Source of the DNA: Sphingosinicella sp.
GTDB lineage: Bacteria; Pseudomonadota; Alphaproteobacteria; Sphingomonadales; Sphingomonadaceae
Direction of reading: 5' to 3'
NCBI GenBank assembly: GCA_016793845.1
Contig: JAEULI010000140.1
Location: 1 to 55,853 of the forward strand
Length of the DNA stretch: 55,853 nt
The notes under the pieces are model-generated. The model was not told the origin of the DNA, did not search any database, and worked only from the letters and a program-made list of their open reading frames with translations. This document shows positions 29,536 to 38,604 of this stretch, piece after piece; positions within the stretch are counted from its first letter, which is position 1, and each line of letters opens with the position of its first letter. The position numbers were made by a program, and so were the translations under genes.

Positions 29536-30230
29536 TAATTTCCCTTTGGCCCGACCGTGATCTCCAGAGTGGACAACCCCTCGATATCGACCGAGATTCG
29601 GTCGCCCGGAACGACCGCGCCGACGCCTGCCGGGGTTCCCGTATAAATGAGGTCGCCGGCGCGCAGGGGCCCGTAGTGACTGAGGTGCGAGATGATCTCC
29701 GCGCAGCTCCAGATCATGTCCCCGATATCAGCCTGTTGCCGCACGTCGCCGTTAACGCGCAGCACCAGCGAGCCAAGCGCGATGTGCCCTACCTGCGACA
29801 CCGGATGGATCACGCCGATCGGCGCGGATTCATCGAAGTTCTTGCCTGTATCCCAGGGCCGCCCCTGCTCTCTTGAGCGCATCTGGAGATCACGGCGCGT
29901 CATGTCGAGACCAGCTGCATAGCCGAAGATGATGGACAGCGCCTCCTGCGGCGTCAGATCAACGCCATCTCGGCCGATGGCGATGACAAGCTCACCCTCG
30001 AACTGAAAATCCTCGGTCGCGCGCGGATAGGCGATCATGCCGCCCGACGGCACGAGGCTGCCCGGAAACTTGGTGAAGAAGAAAGGCGGATCGCGCTCGT
30101 CCATCCCCATTTCGCGGGCGTGTGCGGCATAGTTCCTGCCCACGCAGAATATTCGCCCTACCGGGAACACGGCATCGTCCTGCGATGTCGCCACCACTGG
30201 CGCCTTGAGCGCCCTTACCACTCTCATCAT
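29535..30230 (-). CDS. nagK: Fumarylpyruvate hydrolase (FAH family)
   Basis: A 231-residue fumarylacetoacetate hydrolase-family enzyme. It carries IFCVGRNYAAHAREMG, the metal-binding EGELVIAIGRDG (Glu-x-Glu), DMTRRDLQMRSREQGRPWD, KNFDESAPIG and the C-terminal DLIYTGTPAGVG. In a gentisate cluster the expected reaction is fumarylpyruvate to fumarate plus pyruvate. ATG 30230 (or 30227) is favoured over 30257 because GAGG lies six bases upstream. It is divergent from the hydroxylase operon across a ~190-bp control region. Confidence 0.86.
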   Translation of the reverse strand: MMRVVRALKAPVVATSQDDAVFPVGRIFCVGRNYAAHAREMGMDERDPPFFFTKFPGSLVPSGGMIAYPRATEDFQFEGELVIAIGRDGVDLTPQEALSIIFGYAAGLDMTRRDLQMRSREQGRPWDTGKNFDESAPIGVIHPVSQVGHIALGSLVLRVNGDVRQQADIGDMIWSCAEIISHLSHYGPLRAGDLIYTGTPAGVGAVVPGDRISVDIEGLSTLEITVGPKGN

Positions 30231-30295
30231 TCCAATCCTCGCGTAGCTTTCCGGCATGCAGCGCCGGGCTCCATTGTCCCCAGCGTGGGCATTTT

Positions 30296-30323
30296 TACAT
30301 GTAGTTCCATAATATGCAATGTA
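30296..30323. promoter_or_regulatory. Putative IclR-type operator in the nagK-nagG intergenic region
   Basis: The segment TTCCATAATATGCAA (30305-30319) is a near-palindrome (TTNCAT-AAT-ATGNAA). It is enclosed by TACAT (30296-30300) and ATGTA (30319-30323), which are inverted repeats of each other. It sits midway between the two divergent starts, where an IclR regulator would control both arms. Assignment to the IclR protein is inference. Confidence 0.4.
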
Positions 30324-30418
30324 TTCACTATTGTGGATTTTGAGACGCGGCAGTATGGACGGTGAAAATTATCAGAATCGATGAGGGGTTCGCCCCTGCA
30401 GGGGAGAAGCAGAGCATC

Positions 30419-31669
30419 ATGAACCCCGCGGACACCGAAAGTCCCACTGCGCCTTCGTCGTGGCCCGCCGGCAATTTCAGCCGAATCCCGGCGTGGGCCT
30501 ACACGGACAAGGATGTTTACCAGAAGGAACTCGACCGTTTCTTCTATGGTCCGCACTGGAGCTACGTGGGACTCGAGGCCGAAATCCCTGAGGCCGGCTC
30601 GTTCAAGCGCACCAAGATCGGCGAACGTTCGGTCATCATGGTGCGCCACCGTAGCGGCGCCGTGCATGTCCTCGAAAACCGCTGCGCGCACCGTGGTATG
30701 CGCTTCTGCCAGGAACGGCACGGCAAGGCTCGCTCCTTCACGTGCCCTTACCACCAGTGGACCTACAACCTCGAAGGCAAGCTCCTTGGCGTTCCCTTTC
30801 GCAACGGCGTGAAGGGCAAGGGCGGCATGGACAAGGATTTCCAGCTCGAGGACCACGGCCTTTCGAAGCTGAAGGTCGCCGTTCGCAACGGCGTCGTCTT
30901 CGCATCCTTCAGCGAGGATGTCCCGTCGTTCGAGGACTATGTCGGGCCGACAGTCCTGCCATGGTTCGACCGCACGTTCGATGGGCGAAAGCTTGTCCTC
31001 CACGGTTATTCGCGCCAGCGCATTCCGGGCAACTGGAAGCTGATGCTGGAAAACATCAAGGATCCGTACCATCCCGGGCTGCTCCACACCTGGTTCGTGA
31101 CGTTCGGGCTATGGCGCGCCGACCAGCAGTCCACGTTGTTGATGGACGATCACGGGCGCCATGCCTGCATGATCTCGCAGCGCAACGAGGGCGGCAAGGC
31201 GGACGTGACCGAGGGTGTCACCAGTTTTCGAGAAAACATGAAGCTGAACGACCCCAGCCTCCTCGATATCGTTCCGGAACCATGGTGGGGCGGCCCGACC
31301 GTGTGCATGATCACGCTGTTCCCGAGCGTCATCCTGCAGCAGCAGGTCAATTGTCTGTCGACACGCCAGATCATCCCCTGCGGTCCGGACGCGTTCGACT
31401 TCGTGTGGACGCACTTCGGCTTCGAGGAGGACACGCCGGAGATGCACGAGCGCCGCCTGAGGCTCGCCAACCTCTTCGGTCCCGGCGGCTTCGTCTCCGC
31501 CGATGACGGCGAGGTGGTTGAAATGAGTCAGGACGGTTTCCATCACGATCCGGCCTTCACGACTGTCTGTGAACTCGACGGAACCAAGATCGGCAATACC
31601 GACCACAATGTCAGTGAAACACTGATCCGCGGCATGTACCGCTATTGGCGGGAGGTGATGGAACTGTGA
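30419..31669 (+). CDS. nagG: Salicylate 5-hydroxylase, large oxygenase subunit
   Basis: A 416-residue Rieske non-haem iron oxygenase alpha subunit. The Rieske ligands are Cys89, His91, Cys109 and His112 (ENRCAHRGMRF and TCPYHQWTYN). The mononuclear iron site is in ENIKDPYHPGLLHTWF. Phrases such as YVGLEAEIP, GNWKLM and DIVPEPWWGGPT closely resemble NagG as I recall it, and the gentisate genes next door agree with a salicylate to gentisate reaction. ATG 30419 is preferred to GTG 30362. The stop overlaps the small-subunit start. Ferredoxin and reductase must come from elsewhere. Another benzoate-type substrate cannot be excluded. Confidence 0.87.
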   Translation: MNPADTESPTAPSSWPAGNFSRIPAWAYTDKDVYQKELDRFFYGPHWSYVGLEAEIPEAGSFKRTKIGERSVIMVRHRSGAVHVLENRCAHRGMRFCQERHGKARSFTCPYHQWTYNLEGKLLGVPFRNGVKGKGGMDKDFQLEDHGLSKLKVAVRNGVVFASFSEDVPSFEDYVGPTVLPWFDRTFDGRKLVLHGYSRQRIPGNWKLMLENIKDPYHPGLLHTWFVTFGLWRADQQSTLLMDDHGRHACMISQRNEGGKADVTEGVTSFRENMKLNDPSLLDIVPEPWWGGPTVCMITLFPSVILQQQVNCLSTRQIIPCGPDAFDFVWTHFGFEEDTPEMHERRLRLANLFGPGGFVSADDGEVVEMSQDGFHHDPAFTTVCELDGTKIGNTDHNVSETLIRGMYRYWREVMEL

Positions 31670-32148
31670 ACGTCACTCCCGACCTTGCGCTGCGCGCCGA
31701 GATTCAGGATCTCTACGCCGAATACGCATCGTGTCTTAACGAGCCGCGCTTCGAAGAGTGGCCAGAGCTGTTCTGCAAAACCGGTCAATACAAGCTCGTC
31801 CCACGCGAAAATCATACCGCAGGACTTGGGCTCGCAACGATTGCCCTGAGCAGTCGCGCCATGATGAAGGACCGCATCTATGGCGCTTCGAACACGCTGT
31901 TCCATGCGCCCTATTACCAGCGGCATATCATCAGCCTGCCGCGGCTGCGGCTTGAGGAAGACGGCAGCGTCCGTGCCACCACGAACTATGTGGTGTTCCG
32001 CACCAAATACGACGCGATGACCGACATCCTGAACGCGGGCGTTTACCACGATCATATCGTTCGTGAGAACGGCGCGCTGCGCTTCGCCGAAAAACTGTGC
32101 GTGTACGACAGCGAACTCATCCCAAACTCCATCATCTATCCGATCTGA
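31666..32148 (+). CDS. nagH: Salicylate 5-hydroxylase, small oxygenase subunit
   Basis: A 160-residue ring-hydroxylating oxygenase beta subunit with the cystatin/NTF2-like fold. The start LRAEIQDLYAEYASCLNEPR and the core RIYGASNTLFHAPYYQRHI are typical of NagH-type small subunits. GTG 31666 overlaps the TGA of the large subunit (GTGA) and is preceded by GGGAGG, so the two subunits should be made in equal amounts. It has no cofactor and serves structure in the hetero-oligomer. Confidence 0.85.
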   Translation: MNVTPDLALRAEIQDLYAEYASCLNEPRFEEWPELFCKTGQYKLVPRENHTAGLGLATIALSSRAMMKDRIYGASNTLFHAPYYQRHIISLPRLRLEEDGSVRATTNYVVFRTKYDAMTDILNAGVYHDHIVRENGALRFAEKLCVYDSELIPNSIIYPI

Positions 32149-32157
32149 GGCCTGGCC

Positions 32158-33219
32158 ATGACGACCCAACGATGGAACGACGAGCGCGCCGATCTCGACG
32201 AAGATTGGCGCAAGGCGCTTCAAGACGCCAACCTCGCCCCGCTGTGGGATGTGCTCGCAGCACTCGTAACACCGACACCGCAGGGCCGTATGGAGGCCGC
32301 CGCCTGGTCCTATGAAACGGTAAGACCGCTGCTGATGAAGGCAGGCGAGCTGATCAGCGCAGCGCGCGCGGAACGCCGTGTCCTCATTCTCGAAAACCCT
32401 GCCACACCCGGCGAATCCCGAATCACCGACACTCTTTACGCGGGCCTTCAGCTCATTCTGCCGGGCGAGGTGGCGCCCGCGCATCGTCATACCCAGTCGG
32501 CGCTGCGTTTCATCATGGAAGGCTCTGGCGCGTTCACGGCGCTCGACGGCGAACGCATCTACATGGAAAAGTACGACCTGATCCTCACCCCGAACTGGGT
32601 GTGGCACGATCACGGCAACGAGACCAACGAAGCGATGGTCTGGCTGGATGGCCTGGATATCCCGCTGCTGAAATCTCTCGATGCCAGCTTTGCCGAGCAC
32701 CGCCCTGATCGCGGCGCTTGCCCACCCGGCCGCGCGGACGGAGACACGCGGGAACGCTGGGGCCGGAATCTGCGCCCGGTTCGCGGTGTCGCGCCAGACC
32801 GGACCGCCAATCCGCTCTACACCTACCCGTTCAGCGAATGGAGCAGGACGCTGACGGCGATGGAGGCTTCTGACCCGCCGTATCCGCACGAAGGATATCG
32901 CCTCGAATTTCGCAACCCGCTGGACGGCGGCGCAGTGATGTCGACGATATCGGCATTCGCTCAAAGCGTTCCGGCCGGCTTTCACACGGCACCGATGCGC
33001 TCGACCGACGGCACGATCTTTGTCGTCGTTTCCGGAACCGGCACGATTATGATCGATGATCGAGAGTTCGCGCTGTCGGAAGGCACAGTTGTGGTCGCAC
33101 CATCCTGGAGCACACGCAGGATCCTTGCCAACGAGCGCCTTATCCTGTTTAGCTATTCCGATCGAACAGTGCAGGAAAAACTGAACCTCTGGCGCGAAGA
33201 ACTGCTGCCGGCCGATTGA
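32158..33219 (+). CDS. nagI: Gentisate 1,2-dioxygenase
   Basis: A 353-residue bicupin ring-cleavage enzyme that opens gentisate to maleylpyruvate. The N-terminal cupin has the iron site APAHRHTQSALRFIMEG (HxH) and a third His in NWVWHDHGNET. The C-terminal cupin (GFHTAPMRSTDGTIFVVVSG) lacks the metal ligands, as is usual for the family. Length is normal. It lies 9 bp after nagH, in the same operon as the hydroxylase. The gene converges with the hydrolase of the second module, and no terminator is visible in the 42-bp gap. Confidence 0.9.
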   Translation: MTTQRWNDERADLDEDWRKALQDANLAPLWDVLAALVTPTPQGRMEAAAWSYETVRPLLMKAGELISAARAERRVLILENPATPGESRITDTLYAGLQLILPGEVAPAHRHTQSALRFIMEGSGAFTALDGERIYMEKYDLILTPNWVWHDHGNETNEAMVWLDGLDIPLLKSLDASFAEHRPDRGACPPGRADGDTRERWGRNLRPVRGVAPDRTANPLYTYPFSEWSRTLTAMEASDPPYPHEGYRLEFRNPLDGGAVMSTISAFAQSVPAGFHTAPMRSTDGTIFVVVSGTGTIMIDDREFALSEGTVVVAPSWSTRRILANERLILFSYSDRTVQEKLNLWREELLPAD

Positions 33220-33261
33220 TTGTCGGACCGGCTGCATGTTTAAGCCATCACAGCGGTTTTT

Positions 33262-34089
33262 CTACTTTCTGAAGAAATCGAGGGTGATCCTGCAAAACGC
33301 TTCAGGATACTCGATCATAACCCAGTGTCCGCAGTTGGCGAAGATTGCTCCATCCGCCTGGGGAATGGATTGGATCTGCTCGAAGACTCTGCGTACGGGC
33401 ACCATCACGTCGTTCTTCCCGCCCACGACGAGAACCGGCATGGCCAATGAAGCGAGCTGTTCGGGAGCGTAATAGAGGCCGTTTTCGAAGGCCCATGCCA
33501 TGATGGCCTTGTAGGCCGCTGCCGTGCCAGGCCGCTGCACGGCCTCAAAACGATAGCGCACAATTTCGTCCGAAGGCTCGTAGCTGTGTGTAAGGGCGCC
33601 GATAATGCGCCTCATACCTTCTTCGGTGCCATTGTAGGCCATGACCGGTGCGAGGTCTTGTTTGTTCTTGAGCATGTCTTCGCGCGACAGGTTGATTGCC
33701 GCCCCCATCAGCACAAGCTTGGCGATGCGATCCGGCGCTTGCAGGGCGGCGCCACATGCTGTCGTACCGCCCATGCTGTTGCCGATCAGGCAGACATCTT
33801 CAAGATCGAGCGCCTTGAGGAAATTCACAAGATGATCCGTCCGTGCGCTTTGCGTATAGGCGAAGTTCTCGGGATCGGGTGCATCTGTCAGGCCGAAGCC
33901 GACCATGTCATAAGCGATGACGCGCATGTGTTTTGCATAGGCCGGAAAGTTGGTTTCGAAGTTCGAGCGACCATCGGCGCCGGCTCCGCCGCCGTGAACG
34001 AGAACAAGTGGGCGACCTTCACCCTGTTCTACATAATGGGTCCGTATTCCGCCCGCATCGATGTATCTGCTTTCAAACTGCTCGAACAT
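33262..34089 (-). CDS. Alpha/beta hydrolase (meta-cleavage product hydrolase type)
   Basis: A 275-residue hydrolase of the MhpC/BphD/CarC type that cleaves C-C bonds in ring-fission products. The oxyanion region is [11 protein letters not shown], the nucleophile elbow GNSMGGTTA (Ser), the Asp is in [11 protein letters not shown] and the His in [12 protein letters not shown]. It is the third gene of a minus-strand operon behind LigA-like and LigB-like extradiol dioxygenase genes (39-bp gap), which supports action on a 2-hydroxymuconate-type intermediate with a side chain. The exact substrate is unknown. Confidence 0.86.
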   Translation of the reverse strand: MFEQFESRYIDAGGIRTHYVEQGEGRPLVLVHGGGAGADGRSNFETNFPAYAKHMRVIAYDMVGFGLTDAPDPENFAYTQSARTDHLVNFLKALDLEDVCLIGNSMGGTTACGAALQAPDRIAKLVLMGAAINLSREDMLKNKQDLAPVMAYNGTEEGMRRIIGALTHSYEPSDEIVRYRFEAVQRPGTAAAYKAIMAWAFENGLYYAPEQLASLAMPVLVVGGKNDVMVPVRRVFEQIQSIPQADGAIFANCGHWVMIEYPEAFCRITLDFFRK

Positions 34090-34128
34090 TTTTCACCTCA
34101 TGTTTCGGAATTGATCGCGGCAACCGGA

Positions 34129-34950
34129 TCAGGCCGCGAGCTTCATGACGATACCGGCCATTGCCGTGCGCCATGCGTAAATGGGCTCGTAGAATACGCG
34201 TTCCGCGCGGGCTCCGTTCACGGCGGCGGCCATCATGAGCCAGTTGACGATTTCGACACCGCCGTTTCCGCCATTTCTGGTGATTTCTGCCGTGGTCCAG
34301 CCTGCAGCCTGCTCATAGGCGCCTGTCTCGAAGAGACGGATAATCTCTTCGTCCCATTGCGGATTCAGCTCGCCATCACGTTCGACATTCAGCCAATGGG
34401 ACAAACCGCCCGTGGCGATAATCGCCGCTTTTTCTTCGGCGGGCCTGGTTTCGCGGATATAGGCCCCCAGTGTCAGGCCCAGGTTCCAGCAGCGCTGAGG
34501 AGATGGAATGGGCTGCATGTTGATATTCACATTGATCACGACGGTTGGAATTTTTCGCGTCGGGTTTGCGAACATCAAGGGCACGACCACACCATGGTCT
34601 GGCTTGAAGCCTTCTTCTTCCAGACGTGCCAGATCGAATGCGCGCTCCGCGGCGAAATGCACGAACCCGTCGGCGAACGCCGAGTGGCCTTGAAAACTTT
34701 CGGTGGGCAAGTCCATGTCGCCAAACGGCGTTAGTTGGTCGCCTGTCGATACGGATAGCGGCACCTGAAGTGCGGACGTGACATTGAACATGTGATCATC
34801 GCTTATGACGATAATCACATCTGGCGCAGCCTCTGCGATTTGGCGCCCGATAGACTTGAATCCGTTGAATACATTTGCGGCTTGTTGTTCTATGCCTTCG
34901 TCGCTGCACAGAATATGAGATTGTGCGACAGCGGCAACGATCTTGCCCAT
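34129..34950 (-). CDS. Class III extradiol ring-cleavage dioxygenase, LigB-like catalytic subunit
   Basis: A 273-residue LigB-family subunit expected to carry non-haem Fe(II) and cleave a catechol next to its hydroxyls. Candidate iron and active-site residues are His12 (AAVAQSHIL), His53 (VIISDDHMF by homology; seen as VIVISDDHMFN), the His in KPDHGVVVPL and the His in ATGGLSHWL. It is not close enough to protocatechuate, gallate or 2'-aminobiphenyl-2,3-diol enzymes for me to name a substrate. It follows the LigA-like gene by 17 bp, so the pair probably form one enzyme. Confidence 0.84.
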   Translation of the reverse strand: MGKIVAAVAQSHILCSDEGIEQQAANVFNGFKSIGRQIAEAAPDVIIVISDDHMFNVTSALQVPLSVSTGDQLTPFGDMDLPTESFQGHSAFADGFVHFAAERAFDLARLEEEGFKPDHGVVVPLMFANPTRKIPTVVINVNINMQPIPSPQRCWNLGLTLGAYIRETRPAEEKAAIIATGGLSHWLNVERDGELNPQWDEEIIRLFETGAYEQAAGWTTAEITRNGGNGGVEIVNWLMMAAAVNGARAERVFYEPIYAWRTAMAGIVMKLAA

Positions 34951-34967
34951 GGCCTTACTCCTGATTT

Positions 34968-35270
34968 TCAGTTTGTTGAGCTGGCGTCGCCCGAGAGAAC
35001 TTCGGCACGAAAGCGCTCCTCATACACTTTCCAAGAAAGGTGATGCTGGGCCTCCTCGGAAACCTGCAGAGCATACAGAATCTGCAGCACAGGAGGCACG
35101 CCGGCTTCCATGAAATCTTTCCAGTCCCCGCTACGGAAGCCCTGACTCTCTTCGTTCGTGAGCGCATAGCGGTCGAAAAGCGCATCCAGGCCATCGTTCG
35201 CCAGTATCGTGTGCGCTTCGGAGCGTTTGTGCACGAGATCGTTGATCATGCGATTGGCATTGGTTGCCAT
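34968..35270 (-). CDS. LigA-like alpha subunit of class III extradiol dioxygenase
   Basis: A 100-residue helical protein of the LigA family that caps the active site of the LigB partner. The start MATNANRMINDLVHKRSEAH and the segment LTNEESQGFRSGDWKDFMEAG are typical: a short N-terminal helix, then the LigA signature. The start at 35270 is chosen over 35309 because AGGA lies close upstream. It is the first gene of the minus-strand operon, with a probable operator about 130 bp upstream. Confidence 0.8.
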   Translation of the reverse strand: MATNANRMINDLVHKRSEAHTILANDGLDALFDRYALTNEESQGFRSGDWKDFMEAGVPPVLQILYALQVSEEAQHHLSWKVYEERFRAEVLSGDASSTN

Positions 35271-35398
35271 GCGAATCCTGCCATCCGACACTGGCTCTCT
35301 CCCCTCCACAGTATGTTTTCTGTTCGAAGCTCGCCGCTCGTGGGCAGGCGACGATGCTGCGACTCAAACGATAGCGTTGCCTCGTACAGCGCACAATA

Positions 35399-35425
35399 TT
35401 TTTATTCGACCAAATAAATTATGAA
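35399..35425. promoter_or_regulatory. Putative TetR operator/promoter, site 1
   Basis: TTTATTCGACCAAA (35401-35414; TTTGGTCGAATAAA on the minus strand) is a near-palindrome between the ligA-like gene and tetR. Read on the minus strand it extends into a 25-bp block matching site 2 at 36281-36305 at about 22 positions. On that strand TTTCAT and TAAAAA lie 16 bp apart and flank the core like -35 and -10 boxes, so a bound repressor would block the ligA promoter. Confidence 0.6.
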
Positions 35426-35491
35426 ACAAATGAGGGCATTCGCTTGACTTGTTGTCATTTGGGGAATCCGCTAACCGCGCCAGTGGTGGAT

Positions 35492-36229
35492 ATGAGAGGC
35501 GCTGTTTTGGCGAATGAAAAAAAGCGAGGCGGCGGCGCATGGGCGAAGAACCGGGCGCGATCGGCCGAAAACCTCATAGATTTCGATTTTATCGCCGTCC
35601 TGGATTTTGCAGCCCCCTTGAAGCGTATGCAGAAACGCTCGATGGAAAGTCGGGCGCGCCTTGTCGAGGTCTCGTGTGATGCCTTCATGCGCAGGGGCTA
35701 TGAAAGTGTCTCCACCCATGATGTCGCCGCCGCCGCGGGGGTGACACAGGGGCTGATCGTCTATCACTTCAGCTCGAAGGAGGGGCTTTGGCAGGCCGCG
35801 ATGGACCGTGTGTTCGGTGACTTTCGAAACAGCCTTGCCACGTGTCTTCGTGATCTCAAGGGGCGCGATGAAAGAACCGTGATTTCGGAGATGATTCGTC
35901 ATGTGGTTGGACTAGAGCAGCGTTATCCTTCCATCGCCCGTTTCATGATTGAAAGTGGGAAAGAGGCGGACCAGCATCTCGTCTGGCTTCTGCACCGGCA
36001 TATCAAACCGATTTACGATGTCATTTCGCACATTTTTGAAGTGGCGCAGCGACGCGGAATCCTAAGGGCCTTGCCAATCACGAATGCCTACTATGTGCTG
36101 CTGACGGCCGGTTCGATCTTCTCGCTGGAAGACGAGATAAAGCTGATTGCCGGGCAGAACATTAAATCACACACATTCGCGGAGGCGCATGTGCAGTGCC
36201 TTACGCAGATGCTTCTTAGCGACGCCTGA
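35492..36229 (+). CDS. TetR-family transcriptional regulator
   Basis: A regulator of up to 245 residues. The helix-turn-helix domain is at about residues 50-95 (RLVEVSCDAFMRRGYESVST, then HDVAAAAGVTQGLIVYHFSS), followed by a helical ligand-binding domain. The ~45 residues before the helix-turn-helix are longer than normal, so ATG 35627 (MQKRSMESRARL) is a possible alternative start; ATG 35492 has GGTGGA upstream. It lies between the divergent ligA operon and the TonB receptor gene, both preceded by the same palindrome, and is their likely repressor. The inducer is presumably the pathway substrate. Confidence 0.82.
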   Translation: MRGAVLANEKKRGGGAWAKNRARSAENLIDFDFIAVLDFAAPLKRMQKRSMESRARLVEVSCDAFMRRGYESVSTHDVAAAAGVTQGLIVYHFSSKEGLWQAAMDRVFGDFRNSLATCLRDLKGRDERTVISEMIRHVVGLEQRYPSIARFMIESGKEADQHLVWLLHRHIKPIYDVISHIFEVAQRRGILRALPITNAYYVLLTAGSIFSLEDEIKLIAGQNIKSHTFAEAHVQCLTQMLLSDA

Positions 36230-36280
36230 ACGCCGGATTTCCCAAGCGCTGACGAAAATCATGCAGGTAAATTATATGCA

Positions 36281-36305
36281 TTCATAAATTATTTGATCGA
36301 ACAAA
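36281..36305. promoter_or_regulatory. Putative TetR operator, site 2
   Basis: TTTGATCGAACAAA (36292-36305) is a near-palindrome preceded by TTCATAAATTA. The block repeats the sequence found on the minus strand at 35401-35425. It lies about 75-95 bp upstream of the TonB receptor start, with AT-rich promoter-like sequence (TATGAT, 36310-36315) right after it. Confidence 0.6.
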
Positions 36306-36377
36306 AAATTATGATATCACCCACCCTCAAAGCGACACAGGTCGCTGTACAAACAAACAACAGGAGGAGTGGGGAGG

Positions 36378-38597
36378 GTGAAAAATCATCTTCGACAGGT
36401 ATCATCTCTGGTCGCTGTGGTCATTGCGTGCGGCCCAAGCTTGTGTCTTGCTCAGACGCAAGGCATCGAGGAGATCGTCGTAACGGCCGAAAAGCGCGCC
36501 AGCAGCGCTCAGAAAACGCCGATTGCGCTTTCTGCATTCGATCAGGGTCTTCTTGATCAAAAAGGTGTTCAGGATGTCACCGGCCTTCAGGCGCAGGTGC
36601 CTAGCTTGAAATTCACCGTGCCGCAGGGTGTCGCCCAGATCACGCTGCGCGGTGCTGGCAATGATTCCGTGACGACGGGTGCCGACAATGGCGTGGGCTT
36701 CCACTATGATGGCGTCTACATCGGCAATCCGGCTGGAAGCCTCGCGGACATCTGGGATGTCGAGCGTGTCGAGGTTCTGCGCGGCCCGCAGGGCACGCTG
36801 TATGGCAGAAACACGACGGGCGGTGCAATCAACATAATCCCGGCGAAGCCCTCTGATGTCTTCGAAGCAAAGGGTGATATAACTTACGGCAGCGAGGATT
36901 TGCTGCGTATGCGTGCTGCGATCAACGTGCCTTTGGCGGATGGCGTGGCGGCACGCTTGGCCGCAACACATGCGCTGCGTGACGGGTATCTGAAAAATAC
37001 GTATCCCGGCGGCAGGGATGGAGATGATCTCGATCTCTGGACAGCGCGTGGTATTCTCTCGATCGAACCTACGGATAGCCTGCGGTTCACGCTAATGGCG
37101 ACCTATGCGGAAAATGACGATAATTCGGTGAGCCCCGTGCGTGCCGGTGCGTCTTATCCCCGTGGCGGCCCGGCAAATCTGATTACCAGTATCTACTCGA
37201 CGGTTCCGCCGAAATCTTCCGACCCGCGGCGCACGAACAAGAATGCCGACGAATTCACACTTCTGCGCTTTTACGGTGTTTCGGGAACAGTGGAATGGGA
37301 TTTCGAGCCGGCGATGCTGCGGTCATCGACATCCTACTATAAATCGAGGCGTAGGGTCTTCAGCGACTGGGACGACTCACCGCTCGACTATGTGTCGGTC
37401 GATACGGGTGACAAGGGGCATCAGTTTACACAGGAACTCACAATGATCTCCAACCCTGGCTCGAAGTTGGATTATATCTTCGGAGCCTATCTCTACAATT
37501 TCGATAACGACAATAAAGTTTTCGTCGATATCGGAGAAATTGACGGAAGTATGGTGGGGCCGTTTTTCGGCACCGATCTCTTTCTGGACGTAATCGATTC
37601 GTTGAAGCTGCGTTCGCGTGCGGTTTACGGACAGCTCACATACCATTTCACAGATTCCCTGCGTCTCACGGGCGGTCTGCGATACACGTGGGACAAGAAG
37701 TCGAGTACTTCGCTTGTTCACCCGCCCGTGGTTGGAACGCCGCCGGCCGCGCCGCCGCCGACCTTCTACGTTCCCTTTGACATCCACGCGAAATGGGAAG
37801 AGCCAACCGGAAAAATCGCGCTGGATTATGAACTCTCCAGAGACAATATGATCTATGCGCTCTATTCGCACGGCTACAAGGCAGGTGCCATCAATCCGCA
37901 GGATCCCGCCACGCCATCGACGGACAAGGAACTCGTCGATTCCTGGGAAGTTGGCACCAAGAACTATTTTCTGGATCGGACCTTGCAGTTCAACGTGTCC
38001 GCGTTCTACGCGAAATACAATGACATCCAGATCAATATCTTTCCTGTAACGAGTGCCGTTCTGGTGAACGTTCCGGGAGGAACGGCCAAGGGCATAGAGA
38101 TGGATTTCATCATCGAGCCAACCGATAATTTCCGGATCGATGGCGCATTCGGTTATATTGATAGCGGCTATAAAAGCTTCGTGACTGGGAATCCGGCTTT
38201 CCCTACTGGGCCCAACAGCCTGCGCCAGGATCAGATCGGCAACAATCCGTTGATCAATACACCGAAGTATTCGGTGTCCCTCGGTGGCCAGTATCGGTTC
38301 GACACGGAGGCAGGAGAGTTCACGCTTCGCGCAGATCACGCGATGCGAAGCCGGCTGAATTTTGATATCTTCGCCAATGCCGATATGCAGCAGAAAGCGA
38401 GTACCAAGACGGATCTGCGTCTGAGCTGGAAATCACCATCGCAGACCATCACAGCGCAGATCTTCGTGCAGAATATCGAGAACTCCGATGTGAAGGTCAC
38501 AATGCTGCGTCCCGGTGGCATTCTTGGCGCAGATGTGCCCCTTGCTTGGTACGCAGCGCCACGCACCTGGGGCGCGAGCGTCGGTTTCAACTTCTAA
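36378..38597 (+). CDS. TonB-dependent outer-membrane receptor
   Basis: A 739-residue receptor with a signal peptide (VVIACGPSLCLAQ) and a TonB box (IEEIVVTAEKR). The plug domain runs to about residue 160 (ITLRGAGNDSVTTGADNGVG and VEVLRGPQGTLYGRNTTGGA), and a 22-strand barrel ends in the terminal aromatic GFNF. GTG 36378 is preferred over GTG 36369 because AGGAGGAG is then eight to ten bases away. Its place between the TetR gene and a phenol-type hydroxylase points to uptake of an aromatic compound rather than iron, as for other sphingomonad receptors in catabolic clusters. That is inference. Confidence 0.9.
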   Translation: MKNHLRQVSSLVAVVIACGPSLCLAQTQGIEEIVVTAEKRASSAQKTPIALSAFDQGLLDQKGVQDVTGLQAQVPSLKFTVPQGVAQITLRGAGNDSVTTGADNGVGFHYDGVYIGNPAGSLADIWDVERVEVLRGPQGTLYGRNTTGGAINIIPAKPSDVFEAKGDITYGSEDLLRMRAAINVPLADGVAARLAATHALRDGYLKNTYPGGRDGDDLDLWTARGILSIEPTDSLRFTLMATYAENDDNSVSPVRAGASYPRGGPANLITSIYSTVPPKSSDPRRTNKNADEFTLLRFYGVSGTVEWDFEPAMLRSSTSYYKSRRRVFSDWDDSPLDYVSVDTGDKGHQFTQELTMISNPGSKLDYIFGAYLYNFDNDNKVFVDIGEIDGSMVGPFFGTDLFLDVIDSLKLRSRAVYGQLTYHFTDSLRLTGGLRYTWDKKSSTSLVHPPVVGTPPAAPPPTFYVPFDIHAKWEEPTGKIALDYELSRDNMIYALYSHGYKAGAINPQDPATPSTDKELVDSWEVGTKNYFLDRTLQFNVSAFYAKYNDIQINIFPVTSAVLVNVPGGTAKGIEMDFIIEPTDNFRIDGAFGYIDSGYKSFVTGNPAFPTGPNSLRQDQIGNNPLINTPKYSVSLGGQYRFDTEAGEFTLRADHAMRSRLNFDIFANADMQQKASTKTDLRLSWKSPSQTITAQIFVQNIENSDVKVTMLRPGGILGADVPLAWYAAPRTWGASVGFNF

Positions 38598-38604
38598 GAA
38601 ATTT

